From the NCBI RefSeq assembly GCF_007988905.1, contig NZ_BJVA01000004.1, positions 124,001 through 188,000 on the forward strand: a stretch of 64,000 nt of DNA, in the 5' to 3' direction. Below the pieces are notes generated by a model that was given only the letters and a program-made list of their open reading frames with translations, had not been told where the DNA came from and searched no databases. The position numbers and the translations under genes were made by a program. This stretch comes from Gluconobacter kanchanaburiensis NBRC 103587. Its GTDB lineage: Bacteria; Pseudomonadota; Alphaproteobacteria; Acetobacterales; Acetobacteraceae. Shown piece by piece: positions 8,369 through 16,799 of this stretch (the stretch's first letter is position 1; each line of letters opens with the position of its first letter).

Positions 8369-9304
8369 ATGGCTGATTATCGCCTTGGAATTGATCTTGG
8401 TGGCACAAAGATCGAAATCGCGGTTCTGAATCGTTCAGGCGATCTGGTCCTGCGTGAACGCATCCCCAATCCTGGCATCTATAATGAAGCCGTTCTGGCT
8501 ATTCGTGATCTGGTGATGGATGTGGACCGCCGCCTGGGTGCGGTGCCGAGCCATCGTGTATCGGCCGGGCAGCATACATCTACGCTGGGTATCGGCATTC
8601 CGGGATCGATCTCCCCTGAAACCGGTCTGATCAAGAATGCCAATGCGACCTGGCTGAACAACCAGCCTTTCGGTCATGATATGGAATCCGCTCTGGCGCG
8701 TCCGGTCCGGACGGAAAACGACGCCAACTGCTTTGCGCTGTCTGAGGCTGCCGATGGTGCGGCCAAGGGCATGCTGACAGTTTTCGGTGTTATCATTGGA
8801 ACAGGCATGGGCGCGGGCATCGTCAATAACGGGCGCGTTTTGGAGGGGCGTCATCATATTGCTGGTGAATGGGGGCATCTGCCTCTGCCCTGGCCGACGG
8901 AAGAAGATGCGCCGGCGCGTGAGTGCTTCTGTGGGAACAAGGGCTGCATGGAGCGCTACCTGTCGGGCCCTGCACTCGCTGCAGACTGGAAGGGGCCGGG
9001 CAACCGTAATACAGCCGGGATCGAAGAGGCTGCGGCCAATGGCGATCAGGCTGCAATTGCGGCTCTGGGCCGTTACACTGAGCGTTTTGCCCGGGCCTGT
9101 GCCATGGTCATCAACTTCCTGGACCCGGATGTGATTGTTCTGGGTGGCGGCGTCTCCAATATCCACACGCTTTATGAGCGCGTGCCACCGCTTCTGGCCA
9201 AGCATGTCATTACGCCAGTCTGCACGACACCGATCGTGAAGAATAAGCATGGTGACAGCTCTGGCGTGCGTGGCGCGGCATGGTTGTGGGACGTGACGGA
9301 ATAA
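8369..9304 (+). CDS. ROK-family sugar kinase, probable fructokinase
   Basis: A 311-residue cytosolic ATP-dependent sugar kinase. The N-terminal phosphate loop DLGGTK is at 9-14, the catalytic base is Asp118 in ENDAN, and the second phosphate motif GTGMGAGI is near 145. The ROK zinc site is the His of HHIAGEWGH plus ECFCGNKGC. Length and these motifs fit Mak-type fructokinase or glucokinase, and the exact sugar cannot be decided here. In Gluconobacter such an enzyme would feed the pentose phosphate pathway, since glycolysis is incomplete. It stands alone and ends at a strong terminator. Confidence 0.85.
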   Translation: MADYRLGIDLGGTKIEIAVLNRSGDLVLRERIPNPGIYNEAVLAIRDLVMDVDRRLGAVPSHRVSAGQHTSTLGIGIPGSISPETGLIKNANATWLNNQPFGHDMESALARPVRTENDANCFALSEAADGAAKGMLTVFGVIIGTGMGAGIVNNGRVLEGRHHIAGEWGHLPLPWPTEEDAPARECFCGNKGCMERYLSGPALAADWKGPGNRNTAGIEEAAANGDQAAIAALGRYTERFARACAMVINFLDPDVIVLGGGVSNIHTLYERVPPLLAKHVITPVCTTPIVKNKHGDSSGVRGAAWLWDVTE

Positions 9305-9331
9305 GTCTGTCGCGCATTGAATACAAAAAAG

Positions 9332-9360
9332 GCCGCCCGGATGATCGGGCGGCTTTTTTT
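9332..9360. terminator. Bidirectional intrinsic terminator between ROK kinase and pssA
   Basis: A stem of eight base pairs (GCCGCCCG with CGGGCGGC) with a short loop is followed by seven T on the plus strand and preceded by six A, which gives a U-run on the minus transcript too. It serves the kinase gene and the convergent pssA. Confidence 0.9.
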
Positions 9361-9372
9361 GGTTCGTGCGCC

Positions 9373-10290
9373 TTAGGCGGGTTCTTCTTCGACTGTTTCC
9401 GACATTTCCTCCGCCGCCAGTTTCAGGCGGTGATAGGAGCGGCGGGAGAAGGGAAGGATTGCGATATAGAGTAGTCCCGCGCCTGCGAGGGCACCCCAGG
9501 GGTCCGCGACCAGAAGGGCGGCATAGAGGCCGGTTCCGAGCATCAGGGGCAGGACGTAGCGGGCCGGAACCTTGAAGTTCTTGAACGACCAGACTGGCAG
9601 CGTCGAGACCAGCAGCAGGCCGGTGACGATCAGGCAGACGGCCGAGACGAGGGGCAGGCGGGCGAACGCGGCCAGACCTTCGGCATGGAGGCGGTCGGCT
9701 TCGAGCCCGAGGAAGACCGGGAACAGCACCAGTCCGGCACCCGCAGGGGCAGGGACGCCTGTGAAGAAGCTGTATGAATATTCCGGCTTGTCGTCGTCAT
9801 CGAGGCTCGCGTTGAAGCGGGCCAGACGCAGCGCCATGCAGACCGTGAACAGAATGCAGGGGACGAAAGAATAGCGTCCCGCATGTTCGAGCGACCACAT
9901 CAGCAGGACGAAAGACGGTGCCACGCCGAAGCAGACGAAGTCTGACAGGCTGTCGAATTCTGCTCCGAAGCGTGTGGCGCCTTTTAGGAGGCGAGCTATG
10001 CGCCCGTCCAGTCCGTCGATGCAGGCGGCGATCAGGAGCGCTACGGCTGCGGGTTCGAACTGGTGTTCGAGTGCGAACCGCATGCCGCTGAGCCCGGCGC
10101 AGAGGCCGAGCATCGTCATGATATTGGGGATGAGGCGGTTGAACGACGGTCCGCGCACACGGGTGCGGGGATTACGGCCCATGCGCCGGAGCCTGCGGCG
10201 GATACGGCGTTTCCTGCCAGACTGGCTGACAGGAGTGCTAACAGACTGGGCGGGTTCGAGGGTGGGTTCAACCGTCGGAGGAATGTTCAT
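9373..10290 (-). CDS. pssA: CDP-diacylglycerol--serine O-phosphatidyltransferase (phosphatidylserine synthase)
   Basis: A 305-residue integral membrane enzyme that makes phosphatidylserine from CDP-diacylglycerol and serine. The CDP-alcohol phosphotransferase motif D-G-..-G-R-.AR-...-G-..-D-...-D is present as DGLDGRIARLLKG then AEFDSLSD. About eight membrane segments follow an N-terminal basic tail of some 55 residues (RKRRIRRRLRR). The start at 10290 (MNIPPT) is preferred because longer frames run into psd upstream. psd lies 14 bases upstream in the same operon, so the two genes encode consecutive steps to phosphatidylethanolamine. Confidence 0.93.
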   Translation of the reverse strand: MNIPPTVEPTLEPAQSVSTPVSQSGRKRRIRRRLRRMGRNPRTRVRGPSFNRLIPNIMTMLGLCAGLSGMRFALEHQFEPAAVALLIAACIDGLDGRIARLLKGATRFGAEFDSLSDFVCFGVAPSFVLLMWSLEHAGRYSFVPCILFTVCMALRLARFNASLDDDDKPEYSYSFFTGVPAPAGAGLVLFPVFLGLEADRLHAEGLAAFARLPLVSAVCLIVTGLLLVSTLPVWSFKNFKVPARYVLPLMLGTGLYAALLVADPWGALAGAGLLYIAILPFSRRSYHRLKLAAEEMSETVEEEPA

Positions 10291-10304
10291 GAAGGACGTC
10301 TGGC

Positions 10305-10982
10305 TCAGAGTTGCGCCAGGACAGTTTCGCCACCAACCATGGTCTGCCCCTCCACAACCAGAGGTTCGACGCCGGGGGGCAGATAAACGTCTGTGCGGGA
10401 GCCGAAGCGGATCAGGCCGAAGCGCTCGCCTGCTTCCATACGATCGCCTTCCTCGACAAAGCACAGGATGCGGCGCGCGATCAGGCCAGCAATCTGCACG
10501 ACGCCAATATTGCGGCCATCTGGCAGGGTCAGGCGCAGTTCGTTGCGTTCGTTGTGTTCGGATGCCTTATCGAGGCTGGCATTGAGGAACTTGCCTGCAT
10601 GATAGGCGATCTTCGTGACTTCACCGGCGGCGGGCATCCGATTGATATGGACGTTCAGCACGGAAAGGAACGTCGAGATGCGCCAGACTGGAGTATGGCC
10701 CATTTCCAGAGCAGCAGGGGGCGTGACGAGGGCGACGGACGTAACCCGGCCATCGGCGGAGGCCAGTACGAGATCGGCACGCGGCGGGGGTGTGCGCTTG
10801 GGGTCCCGGAAGAAGTACAGGCAGAAGGCCGTGAAGGCGATGCCCGCATTGCCCAGCAGGCGCGTGGCGCGCCAGGGCGTGGCCCGTCCGAGCAGTCCGA
10901 TGAACGAACCGGCTAGGAGGAAGGGAGTCGCGGCGCGGTGTGGCGGCGACAGGACGAGCTTGAAGGACTGGATCAGCGACAT
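10305..10982 (-). CDS. psd: Phosphatidylserine decarboxylase, short archaeal/alphaproteobacterial type
   Basis: A 225-residue membrane-associated pyruvoyl enzyme that converts phosphatidylserine to phosphatidylethanolamine. The self-cleavage site is visible as FGSR near residue 190, in RFGSRTDVYLPP, where the Ser becomes the pyruvoyl group. Two hydrophobic segments occur near the N-terminus, and NVHINRMP is a conserved family stretch. The start is placed at MSLIQSF (10982); the longer open frame upstream gives a basic, implausible extension. pssA is the next gene downstream. Confidence 0.93.
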   Translation of the reverse strand: MSLIQSFKLVLSPPHRAATPFLLAGSFIGLLGRATPWRATRLLGNAGIAFTAFCLYFFRDPKRTPPPRADLVLASADGRVTSVALVTPPAALEMGHTPVWRISTFLSVLNVHINRMPAAGEVTKIAYHAGKFLNASLDKASEHNERNELRLTLPDGRNIGVVQIAGLIARRILCFVEEGDRMEAGERFGLIRFGSRTDVYLPPGVEPLVVEGQTMVGGETVLAQL

Positions 10983-11071
10983 GGAACGCACTCTTACGGC
11001 ACACGGCGGAAGGGTCAAGAATTCGCCACAAAGAAGGCGTTTTTCGGGCAGGTTTTCCGCCTGACACGGCC

Positions 11072-11788
11072 TCAGGCAGGTTCCGCGATCTGCCGGGGGA
11101 GCGTGATGCGCAGTTTTTCGTCGATGAGGGGCGTGCCTGCATAAACATTTTTGCGGGCTGTGACGATATGGACGCCGCCGCAAGGAAGATGAAGGCTTCG
11201 GCCAATTTGCTCTGTCAGACGGCCCTGCGTAACGGAAAGAGCAGCGGGCGGGATCATGAGGGCGCCCTGATGCCGCTCGATCCGGAACAGGGCCTGATCA
11301 AGGAGGCGGGTCAACTGACCGCTGCTATAAGGGATTCCGTGGCCAAAAGGTGTTGCATCGGAATGCGCCCAGTAGCCGGAGCGGTTGGGAACGACCAGCG
11401 TCAGGAGGCCATCGTCCGTCAGGGTCCGCCAGATGGCGCGCAGGAAATCCGGCGCGAAACGGGTGAACTCCAGCCCATGCACCACGAGAACACCGTCCAT
11501 CGAAAGATCGTCGAAAGGAAGCCGGGCGCTGTCGACCAGACAATCATAGGGTGCATGGGGGCGGGATTTCTGGGTCTGTGAATGGTTCAGCCGTGCGCAG
11601 ACCGCGAATTCTGCGTTTGTCGGCAGGTAGGGGGCCGTGTAGCCTATCCCCAGAATGCGTCGGCCACGCATGTTTGGCATGACGTGTCGCAACCTGTCGT
11701 CGAGAAGCTGGGCCGTGCGGTGCCCCTGTCGGCTTTCGTAGAAAGTCGCAGCATCATCGGAACGGGTGCGGTTCAGGAACGTCAGCAT
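11072..11788 (-). CDS. Class I SAM-dependent methyltransferase
   Basis: A 238-residue Rossmann-fold methyltransferase. The glycine-rich SAM motif appears as ILGIGYTAPYL near residue 46, and a motif-IV-like DGVLVVHGLEF near 100 with post-motif LTDDGLLTLVVPNRSG follows. The substrate is unknown. It lies head to head with gloB (40 bases between starts), an arrangement common in alphaproteobacteria, so shared regulation is plausible. Confidence 0.8.
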   Translation of the reverse strand: MLTFLNRTRSDDAATFYESRQGHRTAQLLDDRLRHVMPNMRGRRILGIGYTAPYLPTNAEFAVCARLNHSQTQKSRPHAPYDCLVDSARLPFDDLSMDGVLVVHGLEFTRFAPDFLRAIWRTLTDDGLLTLVVPNRSGYWAHSDATPFGHGIPYSSGQLTRLLDQALFRIERHQGALMIPPAALSVTQGRLTEQIGRSLHLPCGGVHIVTARKNVYAGTPLIDEKLRITLPRQIAEPA

Positions 11789-11828
11789 TCGGTTACCTAA
11801 TCAGCAGGACTTTCGAAGGGGAACAGTC

Positions 11829-12545
11829 ATGCCACTCGATATCAAGCCGATTCCGGTTCTTTCGGATAATTATGCCTGGTTGTTGACGGCAACCGGGGGA
11901 GCTCGTGCCATTGTCGATCCCGGTGAGGCGAGGCCGATCATGGATGAAATCGGCGAGGGTCGTCTCGACATGATCCTGCTGACCCATCATCACGTCGACC
12001 ATACGGCCGGGGCGGAGGCGCTGCGAGAGCGTTATGGCGCGAAGGTGTATGGACCGCGCGAAGCACGCGCGCGTCTGCCGCGGCTGGACCATGATGTGGA
12101 GGATGGCGACAGCTTTCCTTTGGACGGGGTACAGGTCCAGGTCCTGTCCACGCCGGGGCATGCGGTCGGGCATGTGTCATATGTCGTAAGCGAGATTCCG
12201 GCGCTGTTCTGCGGCGATGTGCTGTTCAGTCTGGGCTGTGGGCGGTTGCTGGAAGGGACGGCGCAGGAACTATTCGACAGCCTGCATCGGTATGACAGTC
12301 TGCCGGACAACACGCTTGTTTGTGCGGGACACGAATATACGCGCTCCAACCTGGCTTTCGCGCTTCATGTCGATCCGAATAACACTGCCCTGAAGGCGCG
12401 GGCAGGAGAAGTCGAGAGGCTCCTGGAAGCCGGACGACCGACGCTTCCAGTGACGCTGGGCGTGGAGCGCAGGACCAATCCGTTTCTGCTTGCGCCAGAT
12501 GTTGAGACCTTCGCGCGTCTGCGCAGGGAAAAGGATACGTTCTGA
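11829..12545 (+). CDS. gloB: Hydroxyacylglutathione hydrolase (glyoxalase II)
   Basis: A 238-residue metallo-beta-lactamase-fold enzyme that hydrolyses S-lactoylglutathione in methylglyoxal detoxification. The metal motif THHHVDH is at residues 52-58. Further ligands are His in PGHAVGH, Asp in FCGDVLF, and His in AGHEYT. The C-terminal RTNPFL stretch is the usual glutathione-binding end. ATG at 11829 follows AAGGGGA. An open frame begins upstream at 11766, but it overlaps the divergent methyltransferase gene and lacks a good ribosome site. Confidence 0.95.
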   Translation: MPLDIKPIPVLSDNYAWLLTATGGARAIVDPGEARPIMDEIGEGRLDMILLTHHHVDHTAGAEALRERYGAKVYGPREARARLPRLDHDVEDGDSFPLDGVQVQVLSTPGHAVGHVSYVVSEIPALFCGDVLFSLGCGRLLEGTAQELFDSLHRYDSLPDNTLVCAGHEYTRSNLAFALHVDPNNTALKARAGEVERLLEAGRPTLPVTLGVERRTNPFLLAPDVETFARLRREKDTF

Positions 12546-12558
12546 CGATACACAAAAA

Positions 12559-12588
12559 GCCCCGCTCGAAAGAAGCGGGGCTTTTTTG
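12559..12588. terminator. Bidirectional intrinsic terminator between gloB and the bd oxidase operon
   Basis: A nine-base-pair stem (AGCCCCGCT with AGCGGGGCT) closes a seven-base loop, with A5 before and T6 after it. It ends gloB and the convergent cytochrome bd operon. Confidence 0.92.
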
Positions 12589-12604
12589 TGGCTTTCTAAC
12601 GCCG

Positions 12605-12754
12605 TTACCAGCCGAAGATGATTTTCTTGAGCAGTTCGGCGCCAAGGCCCACGACAACAACGCCGCCAGCCCAGATCGCCACAAACCATCCCACGCGTTT
12701 CATCCAGTTCAGGAAGCCCGGTTTCTCGTCGGGCTGACCATATTCGATGCGCAT
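12605..12754 (-). CDS. DUF2474-type small subunit of cytochrome bd (CydX/CioC-like)
   Basis: A 49-residue protein with one membrane helix (about residues 21-41, RVGWFVAIWAGGVVVVGLGA). The RxGWFVAIW start of the helix is typical of the DUF2474 family that accompanies cyanide-insensitive bd oxidases, where a CydX-like helix stabilises the haem subunit. ATG at 12754 lies 18 bases beyond the cydB stop, so it is the last gene of the operon. It can easily be missed because of its size. Confidence 0.85.
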   Translation of the reverse strand: MRIEYGQPDEKPGFLNWMKRVGWFVAIWAGGVVVVGLGAELLKKIIFGW

Positions 12755-12772
12755 GGGGCTGGTCCTCCGTCG

Positions 12773-13798
12773 TTAGTGGTAGTGGTGTCCGGCGGACATT
12801 TTCCCACGGAACACATAGTACGAATAGGCGGTGTAGGAGAGGATCAGCGGCAGGAGGAACATCGTGCCGACCAGCAGGAAGGTTTGGCTCTCCGGCGGAG
12901 AGGAGGCCTGCCAGATGGTGATGGTCGGCGGCACGATATAGGGCCAGACATTGATGCCCAGACCGCTGAAGCACAGGAAGAACAGGCCAAGCGTCGCGAT
13001 GAACGGCAGCAGGTGCGAGCGCGGGTTCCGCAGCCCGAGGAACAGTGCCGCTGCGAGAACGACGACTGCAACCGGAACTGGCGCCACCAGAGCGAACTGC
13101 GGCATGTCCAGCCAGTGTTGCATGTAGGTGGTGTGGAGCATCGGCGTCCAGATCGAGACGAGCGCGATCATCACCAGCATGAGGCCGCCCATGACGTAAG
13201 AAATCCGACGCATTGTGTCATGCAGTTCGCCTTCGCAGCGCCACAGAAGCCAGGTCGCGCCGAGAAGCGCATACCCGATGACGACGGCAAGGCCGCAGAA
13301 AAGGGCGAACGGGGAGAGCCAGTCGAAACTGGATCCGACGAACACGTTGTTCTCGACCTTGATGCCCTGAACGAGCGTTCCGAGAATGACGCCCTGCATG
13401 AAGGCAGCCACAATGGAGCCGCCGCAGAAGGAGCTATCCCAGAAGAACTGGCTCATGGGCGATTCCGACTTGAAGCGGAACTCGAAGGACACGCCGCGCA
13501 GGATCAGCGCCAGCAGCATGAACAGGATCGGCAGATAGAGCGCCGGAAGGATCGTGCCATAGGCGACGGGAAAGACGCCATAGAGCGCCGCACCGCCAAA
13601 GATCATCCAGGTTTCGTTGCCATCCCAGACGGGGGCAACGGTGTTGACCATGAGGTTGCGGTGATCGTGGTCCTTTTCCTTGAGGAAAAGGATGCCGATC
13701 CCGAGGTCGAAACCATCGAGGCAGATATAGAGGAAAATGGCGGTCGCTGCGAGCAGCGCCCAAACCACCGGGAGCCAGAAGCCGGCTGTTTCTGTCAT
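12773..13798 (-). CDS. cydB: Cytochrome bd ubiquinol oxidase subunit II (cyanide-insensitive type)
   Basis: A 341-residue polytopic membrane subunit of the bd oxidase. FLYICLDGFDLGIGIL near the N-terminus and VWDGNETW near residue 57 are hallmarks of CydB. The C-terminus ends in a His-rich tail. The gene is five bases after cydA and overlaps nothing. With CydA it forms the haem-containing quinol oxidase that reduces oxygen without pumping protons, as known for the Gluconobacter CIO. Confidence 0.95.
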   Translation of the reverse strand: MTETAGFWLPVVWALLAATAIFLYICLDGFDLGIGILFLKEKDHDHRNLMVNTVAPVWDGNETWMIFGGAALYGVFPVAYGTILPALYLPILFMLLALILRGVSFEFRFKSESPMSQFFWDSSFCGGSIVAAFMQGVILGTLVQGIKVENNVFVGSSFDWLSPFALFCGLAVVIGYALLGATWLLWRCEGELHDTMRRISYVMGGLMLVMIALVSIWTPMLHTTYMQHWLDMPQFALVAPVPVAVVVLAAALFLGLRNPRSHLLPFIATLGLFFLCFSGLGINVWPYIVPPTITIWQASSPPESQTFLLVGTMFLLPLILSYTAYSYYVFRGKMSAGHHYH

Positions 13799-13803
13799 GG
13801 TTC

Positions 13804-15243
13804 TTACTCCGCCATGCCAGCGCCGGCCGTCGGGCTGGACGGGGGCTGATGGGAGACCTGTGTGGTACCTGCGGCACGCTGGGGCTGGTCTTCAGCGGGG
13901 CCGTGTTCGCCTGGATGGGGTTCTTCGGCGAAGGTCCGCAGCAGGATGGTGATGCCGCCCGTGAACACGATAAAATAGACGATGATGAAGGCGATCATCG
14001 AAGTTGCGATGTTCGGCAGGGCAATCGGAGAGACGCTGTCGGATGTCCTCAGCAGGCCATAGACCGTGAAGGGCTGACGGCCGACTTCAGTTGTGATCCA
14101 GCCACAGAGCAGGGCGAGGAATCCTGCCGGGGACATGAACAGTGCGATGCGGTGCAGGAGCGGCGTATCGTACAGCTTGCCCTTCCAGCGCAGATACAGC
14201 GACCACAGACCGACCAGCACCATCAACATGCCGAGGGCGACCATGATGCGGAAGGAGAAGAACAGCAGCGGGGAATAGGCGCGGTCTTCCTTCGGGAAGT
14301 CCTTCAGGCCCGGAACCTTGCCGTTCAGGCTGTGCGTCAGAATCAGCGAACCCATGTAGGGAATGGCAATCTTGTAGTGGGTGGTTTCGTTCTCCATGTC
14401 GGGGATGCCGAACAGGATTTCCGGCGCGCGGCTTTCTGACTCCCAGTCGCCTTCAAGCGCGGCGATCTTGGCCGGCTGGTATTCCAGCGTGTTCAGGCCC
14501 TGCGTATCACCGGCCAGAACCTGGATCGGGGAGACGATGGCAGCCATCCACATGGCCATGGAGAACATAAGGCGGACCTGTTCAGAGGCCTGACGGCCTT
14601 CACGACGCGCCTTGAGCAGGTGCCATCCGGCCACGCCTGCCACGATGAACGCGACGCACAGAAACGCTGCGAGGCCCATATGGACGATGCGGTATGGGAA
14701 GGACGGGTTGAAGACGATCTGCCACCAGTCAACGGGCAGGAAACGGCCGGTCGCTTCGTCGATGCGATAACCGCGAGGCGTCTGCATCCAGGAGTTGGAG
14801 GACAGGATCCAGCTCATGGAAATCAGCGTGCCGATCGAGACCATGCAGGTGGCTGCAAAATGCAGACCCTTGCCGACGCGGTTGAGGCCGAACATCATGA
14901 CGCCGAGGAACCCGGCTTCAAGGAAGAAGGCCGTCATGACCTCATAGGCCAACATTGGACCCAGGATCGGACCGGCTTTCTGGGAGAACGCCGACCAGTT
15001 CGTTCCGAATTCGTAGGACATAACCAAGCCGGAAACCACGCCCATGCCGAATACGACGGAAAAGACCTTCAGCCAGTATTTGAAAAGATCAAGATAGGCG
15101 TTGCGACCCGTTTTGAGCCACAGTCCTTCGAGGACTGCGAGATAGGCGGCGAGGCCGATCGAGAATGCCGGGAATACGATGTGAAACCCGACCGTAAACG
15201 CGAACTGGAAACGCGCCAGAAATAGAGCCGACAGGCCAAACAT
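13804..15243 (-). CDS. cydA: Cytochrome bd ubiquinol oxidase subunit I (cyanide-insensitive type)
   Basis: A 479-residue membrane subunit with the haem ligands. RFQFAFTVGFHIVFP contains the N-terminal axial His, and GWITTEVGRQPF with the quinol site lies in the last third. The protein is shorter than E. coli CydA (522 residues), which fits the short Q-loop of CIO-type oxidases. It is first in the operon cydA-cydB-DUF2474. A 243-base upstream region holds an FNR-type box at 15446-15459. Confidence 0.95.
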   Translation of the reverse strand: MFGLSALFLARFQFAFTVGFHIVFPAFSIGLAAYLAVLEGLWLKTGRNAYLDLFKYWLKVFSVVFGMGVVSGLVMSYEFGTNWSAFSQKAGPILGPMLAYEVMTAFFLEAGFLGVMMFGLNRVGKGLHFAATCMVSIGTLISMSWILSSNSWMQTPRGYRIDEATGRFLPVDWWQIVFNPSFPYRIVHMGLAAFLCVAFIVAGVAGWHLLKARREGRQASEQVRLMFSMAMWMAAIVSPIQVLAGDTQGLNTLEYQPAKIAALEGDWESESRAPEILFGIPDMENETTHYKIAIPYMGSLILTHSLNGKVPGLKDFPKEDRAYSPLLFFSFRIMVALGMLMVLVGLWSLYLRWKGKLYDTPLLHRIALFMSPAGFLALLCGWITTEVGRQPFTVYGLLRTSDSVSPIALPNIATSMIAFIIVYFIVFTGGITILLRTFAEEPHPGEHGPAEDQPQRAAGTTQVSHQPPSSPTAGAGMAE

Positions 15244-15445
15244 GTGGAGTGCCTTCTGGATAGATGGCGAAACGAAAGAAACAGCAGGAGAATTTCGGTC
15301 CCCCTAGGGGATCTGCACGCAGATCTTTGGGAGAACCTTCGCACGCGTAACGGAGTAACGAAGTCGTGATTGCTTCGTGTCGTGCCGTCTTTTGAACCTT
15401 TGGAACGTATTTATCCAGAGGAAGTTCGCTGTTGCGGCCATGAAT

Positions 15446-15459
15446 TTGACAGAAATCAA
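15446..15459. promoter_or_regulatory. FNR/GoxR-type box TTGAC-N4-ATCAA upstream of cydA
   Basis: The palindrome TTGACAGAAATCAA differs from the FNR consensus TTGAT-N4-ATCAA at one base. It lies about 200 bases before the cydA start, in the gap between the oxidase operon and the DUF2125 gene. A possible -10 (TAAATA, minus strand) is near 15409-15414. Gluconobacter has an FNR-type regulator, GoxR, reported to affect respiratory genes, so control of this oxidase by it is plausible. Confidence 0.6.
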
Positions 15460-15486
15460 CAGTGTCAGCGGCCTTGCGACAGCGCG

Positions 15487-16614
15487 TCAGGGGGCCTCGG
15501 AGGGACCCTGGGTCAGAACCGAAAAGACCTGTGTATTCAGCGTGAGATGGCCATTGACGACCGGAGCGCTCAGCGAGATCGGTCTGTCGCGACCGGCGGG
15601 CGCTGCAAGCATTTTACGCAGAACGCCCTGAAGCAGGGTCTGAATGTCCGGAGAAAGACGCGACTCCAGATCGGGACGATCAAGCAGGTTCCGGGCGAGG
15701 TCCCGCCAGCCGGTTATGGTGAGGGAAACTGTCCCGTTCCTGTCTGGAAGCGTCATCGCCCCCGTCACACTGATGCGAGGGGCGCGAGGCTGTTCGCCCA
15801 GCGAGGCTGAAGCGTCCTGCACCAGTAGCCGTCCATAGGACGCTGCATCCAGAAATGTGGCGGCTGTTCGCTCGCCTGACGCCAGCAGGGCGATTGCAAG
15901 CCGGACACCGTGCAGGTCCGTCATCAGACCGTTGGGAAGCGGGAAACCCGACAGGGTCCTGGCTTCTGCAGTCAGTCCCAGCTTTGTCGCTCCGGACGCC
16001 GCGTCAGGAAACAGAAGCAGACGTCCCGAAACAGTCCCAAGAGCGATCTGCTGTGCCGGAAGAACTCCCGACGACGCGATCTCCAGTTGCGAGGACGAAA
16101 AATCTATATGGCCCGACCTCTGGGCTTCGATCCGAAGATCTTGCGCAAGGATCGTCAGGACAGCCCCATGACTGACAAGCCGGAGGGCTTGAGGGCCGCG
16201 CACCGAAACAGTCGTGGGCTGTGAGAACAGGTTCAGCCACGTTCCGCCAAGGCGAAGACGGGTTCCGGTCCATTGCATTTCATAGGTGGAGAACTGCGAA
16301 ACGGGATGGATCGCTATCAGTTCGTCCGTTTCTACCCAGGCCCCGAAAGGCCAGCCTCCGTGGTGTAACGGTGTTTCCCTGATAAGCCACCCATTGTCGG
16401 TTGCTGTGGCTGCCACAGTTCGGGCGCTGCGTTCCAGTCTCTGCACCATGTGGTGCCAGGCTAGCGTATCTACTGTGGCGAATATTGCCAAGATAGCAGT
16501 CAAGATCGGGATGGATCTGCTGTAACGTACAGTAAAAAACAGGCGAACCATCCAGCGTGTCTTTCTGCTATGGCTGCTGAACTGGTCAAGGGGAGTTTTT
16601 TTATCCCCAACCAT
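15487..16614 (-). CDS. DUF2125 domain protein
   Basis: A 375-residue protein with one membrane segment near residues 30-50 (PILTAILAIFATVDTLAWH) and a large beta-rich periplasmic part. The segment GLMTDLHGVRLAI and the length match alphaproteobacterial DUF2125 proteins of unknown function. The first 25 residues are polar, so the start might be the later MVRLFF (residue 22). It is followed by cydA on the same strand after 243 bases, and the two are probably separate units. Confidence 0.7.
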   Translation of the reverse strand: MVGDKKTPLDQFSSHSRKTRWMVRLFFTVRYSRSIPILTAILAIFATVDTLAWHHMVQRLERSARTVAATATDNGWLIRETPLHHGGWPFGAWVETDELIAIHPVSQFSTYEMQWTGTRLRLGGTWLNLFSQPTTVSVRGPQALRLVSHGAVLTILAQDLRIEAQRSGHIDFSSSQLEIASSGVLPAQQIALGTVSGRLLLFPDAASGATKLGLTAEARTLSGFPLPNGLMTDLHGVRLAIALLASGERTAATFLDAASYGRLLVQDASASLGEQPRAPRISVTGAMTLPDRNGTVSLTITGWRDLARNLLDRPDLESRLSPDIQTLLQGVLRKMLAAPAGRDRPISLSAPVVNGHLTLNTQVFSVLTQGPSEAP

Positions 16615-16799
16615 TGAAAATGCTCCAGAAAAGCGGAAGGCCTCTCAAGAGACACGCGATGCTGAAAGGCATGGGAAGGAAACTATGGCCTCTGGAAGCG
16701 CAGAAAATCAACGGATATGGACCGGATTTTAAAGAGAGAGACGGTGAAAAAGGAGAGATTTACGATTTTCCTGAAAGATTTCTATTTTTTGCTGTTTTC

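Noticed and set aside
9974-10585. Long plus-strand open frame opposite pssA
   Set aside because: Arg/Pro-rich composition with no motif, entirely antisense to pssA and psd. It is a shadow of their high-GC codons.
12776-13849. 357-residue open frame opposite cydB
   Set aside because: Strongly charged, repetitive and antisense to a clearly conserved membrane protein.
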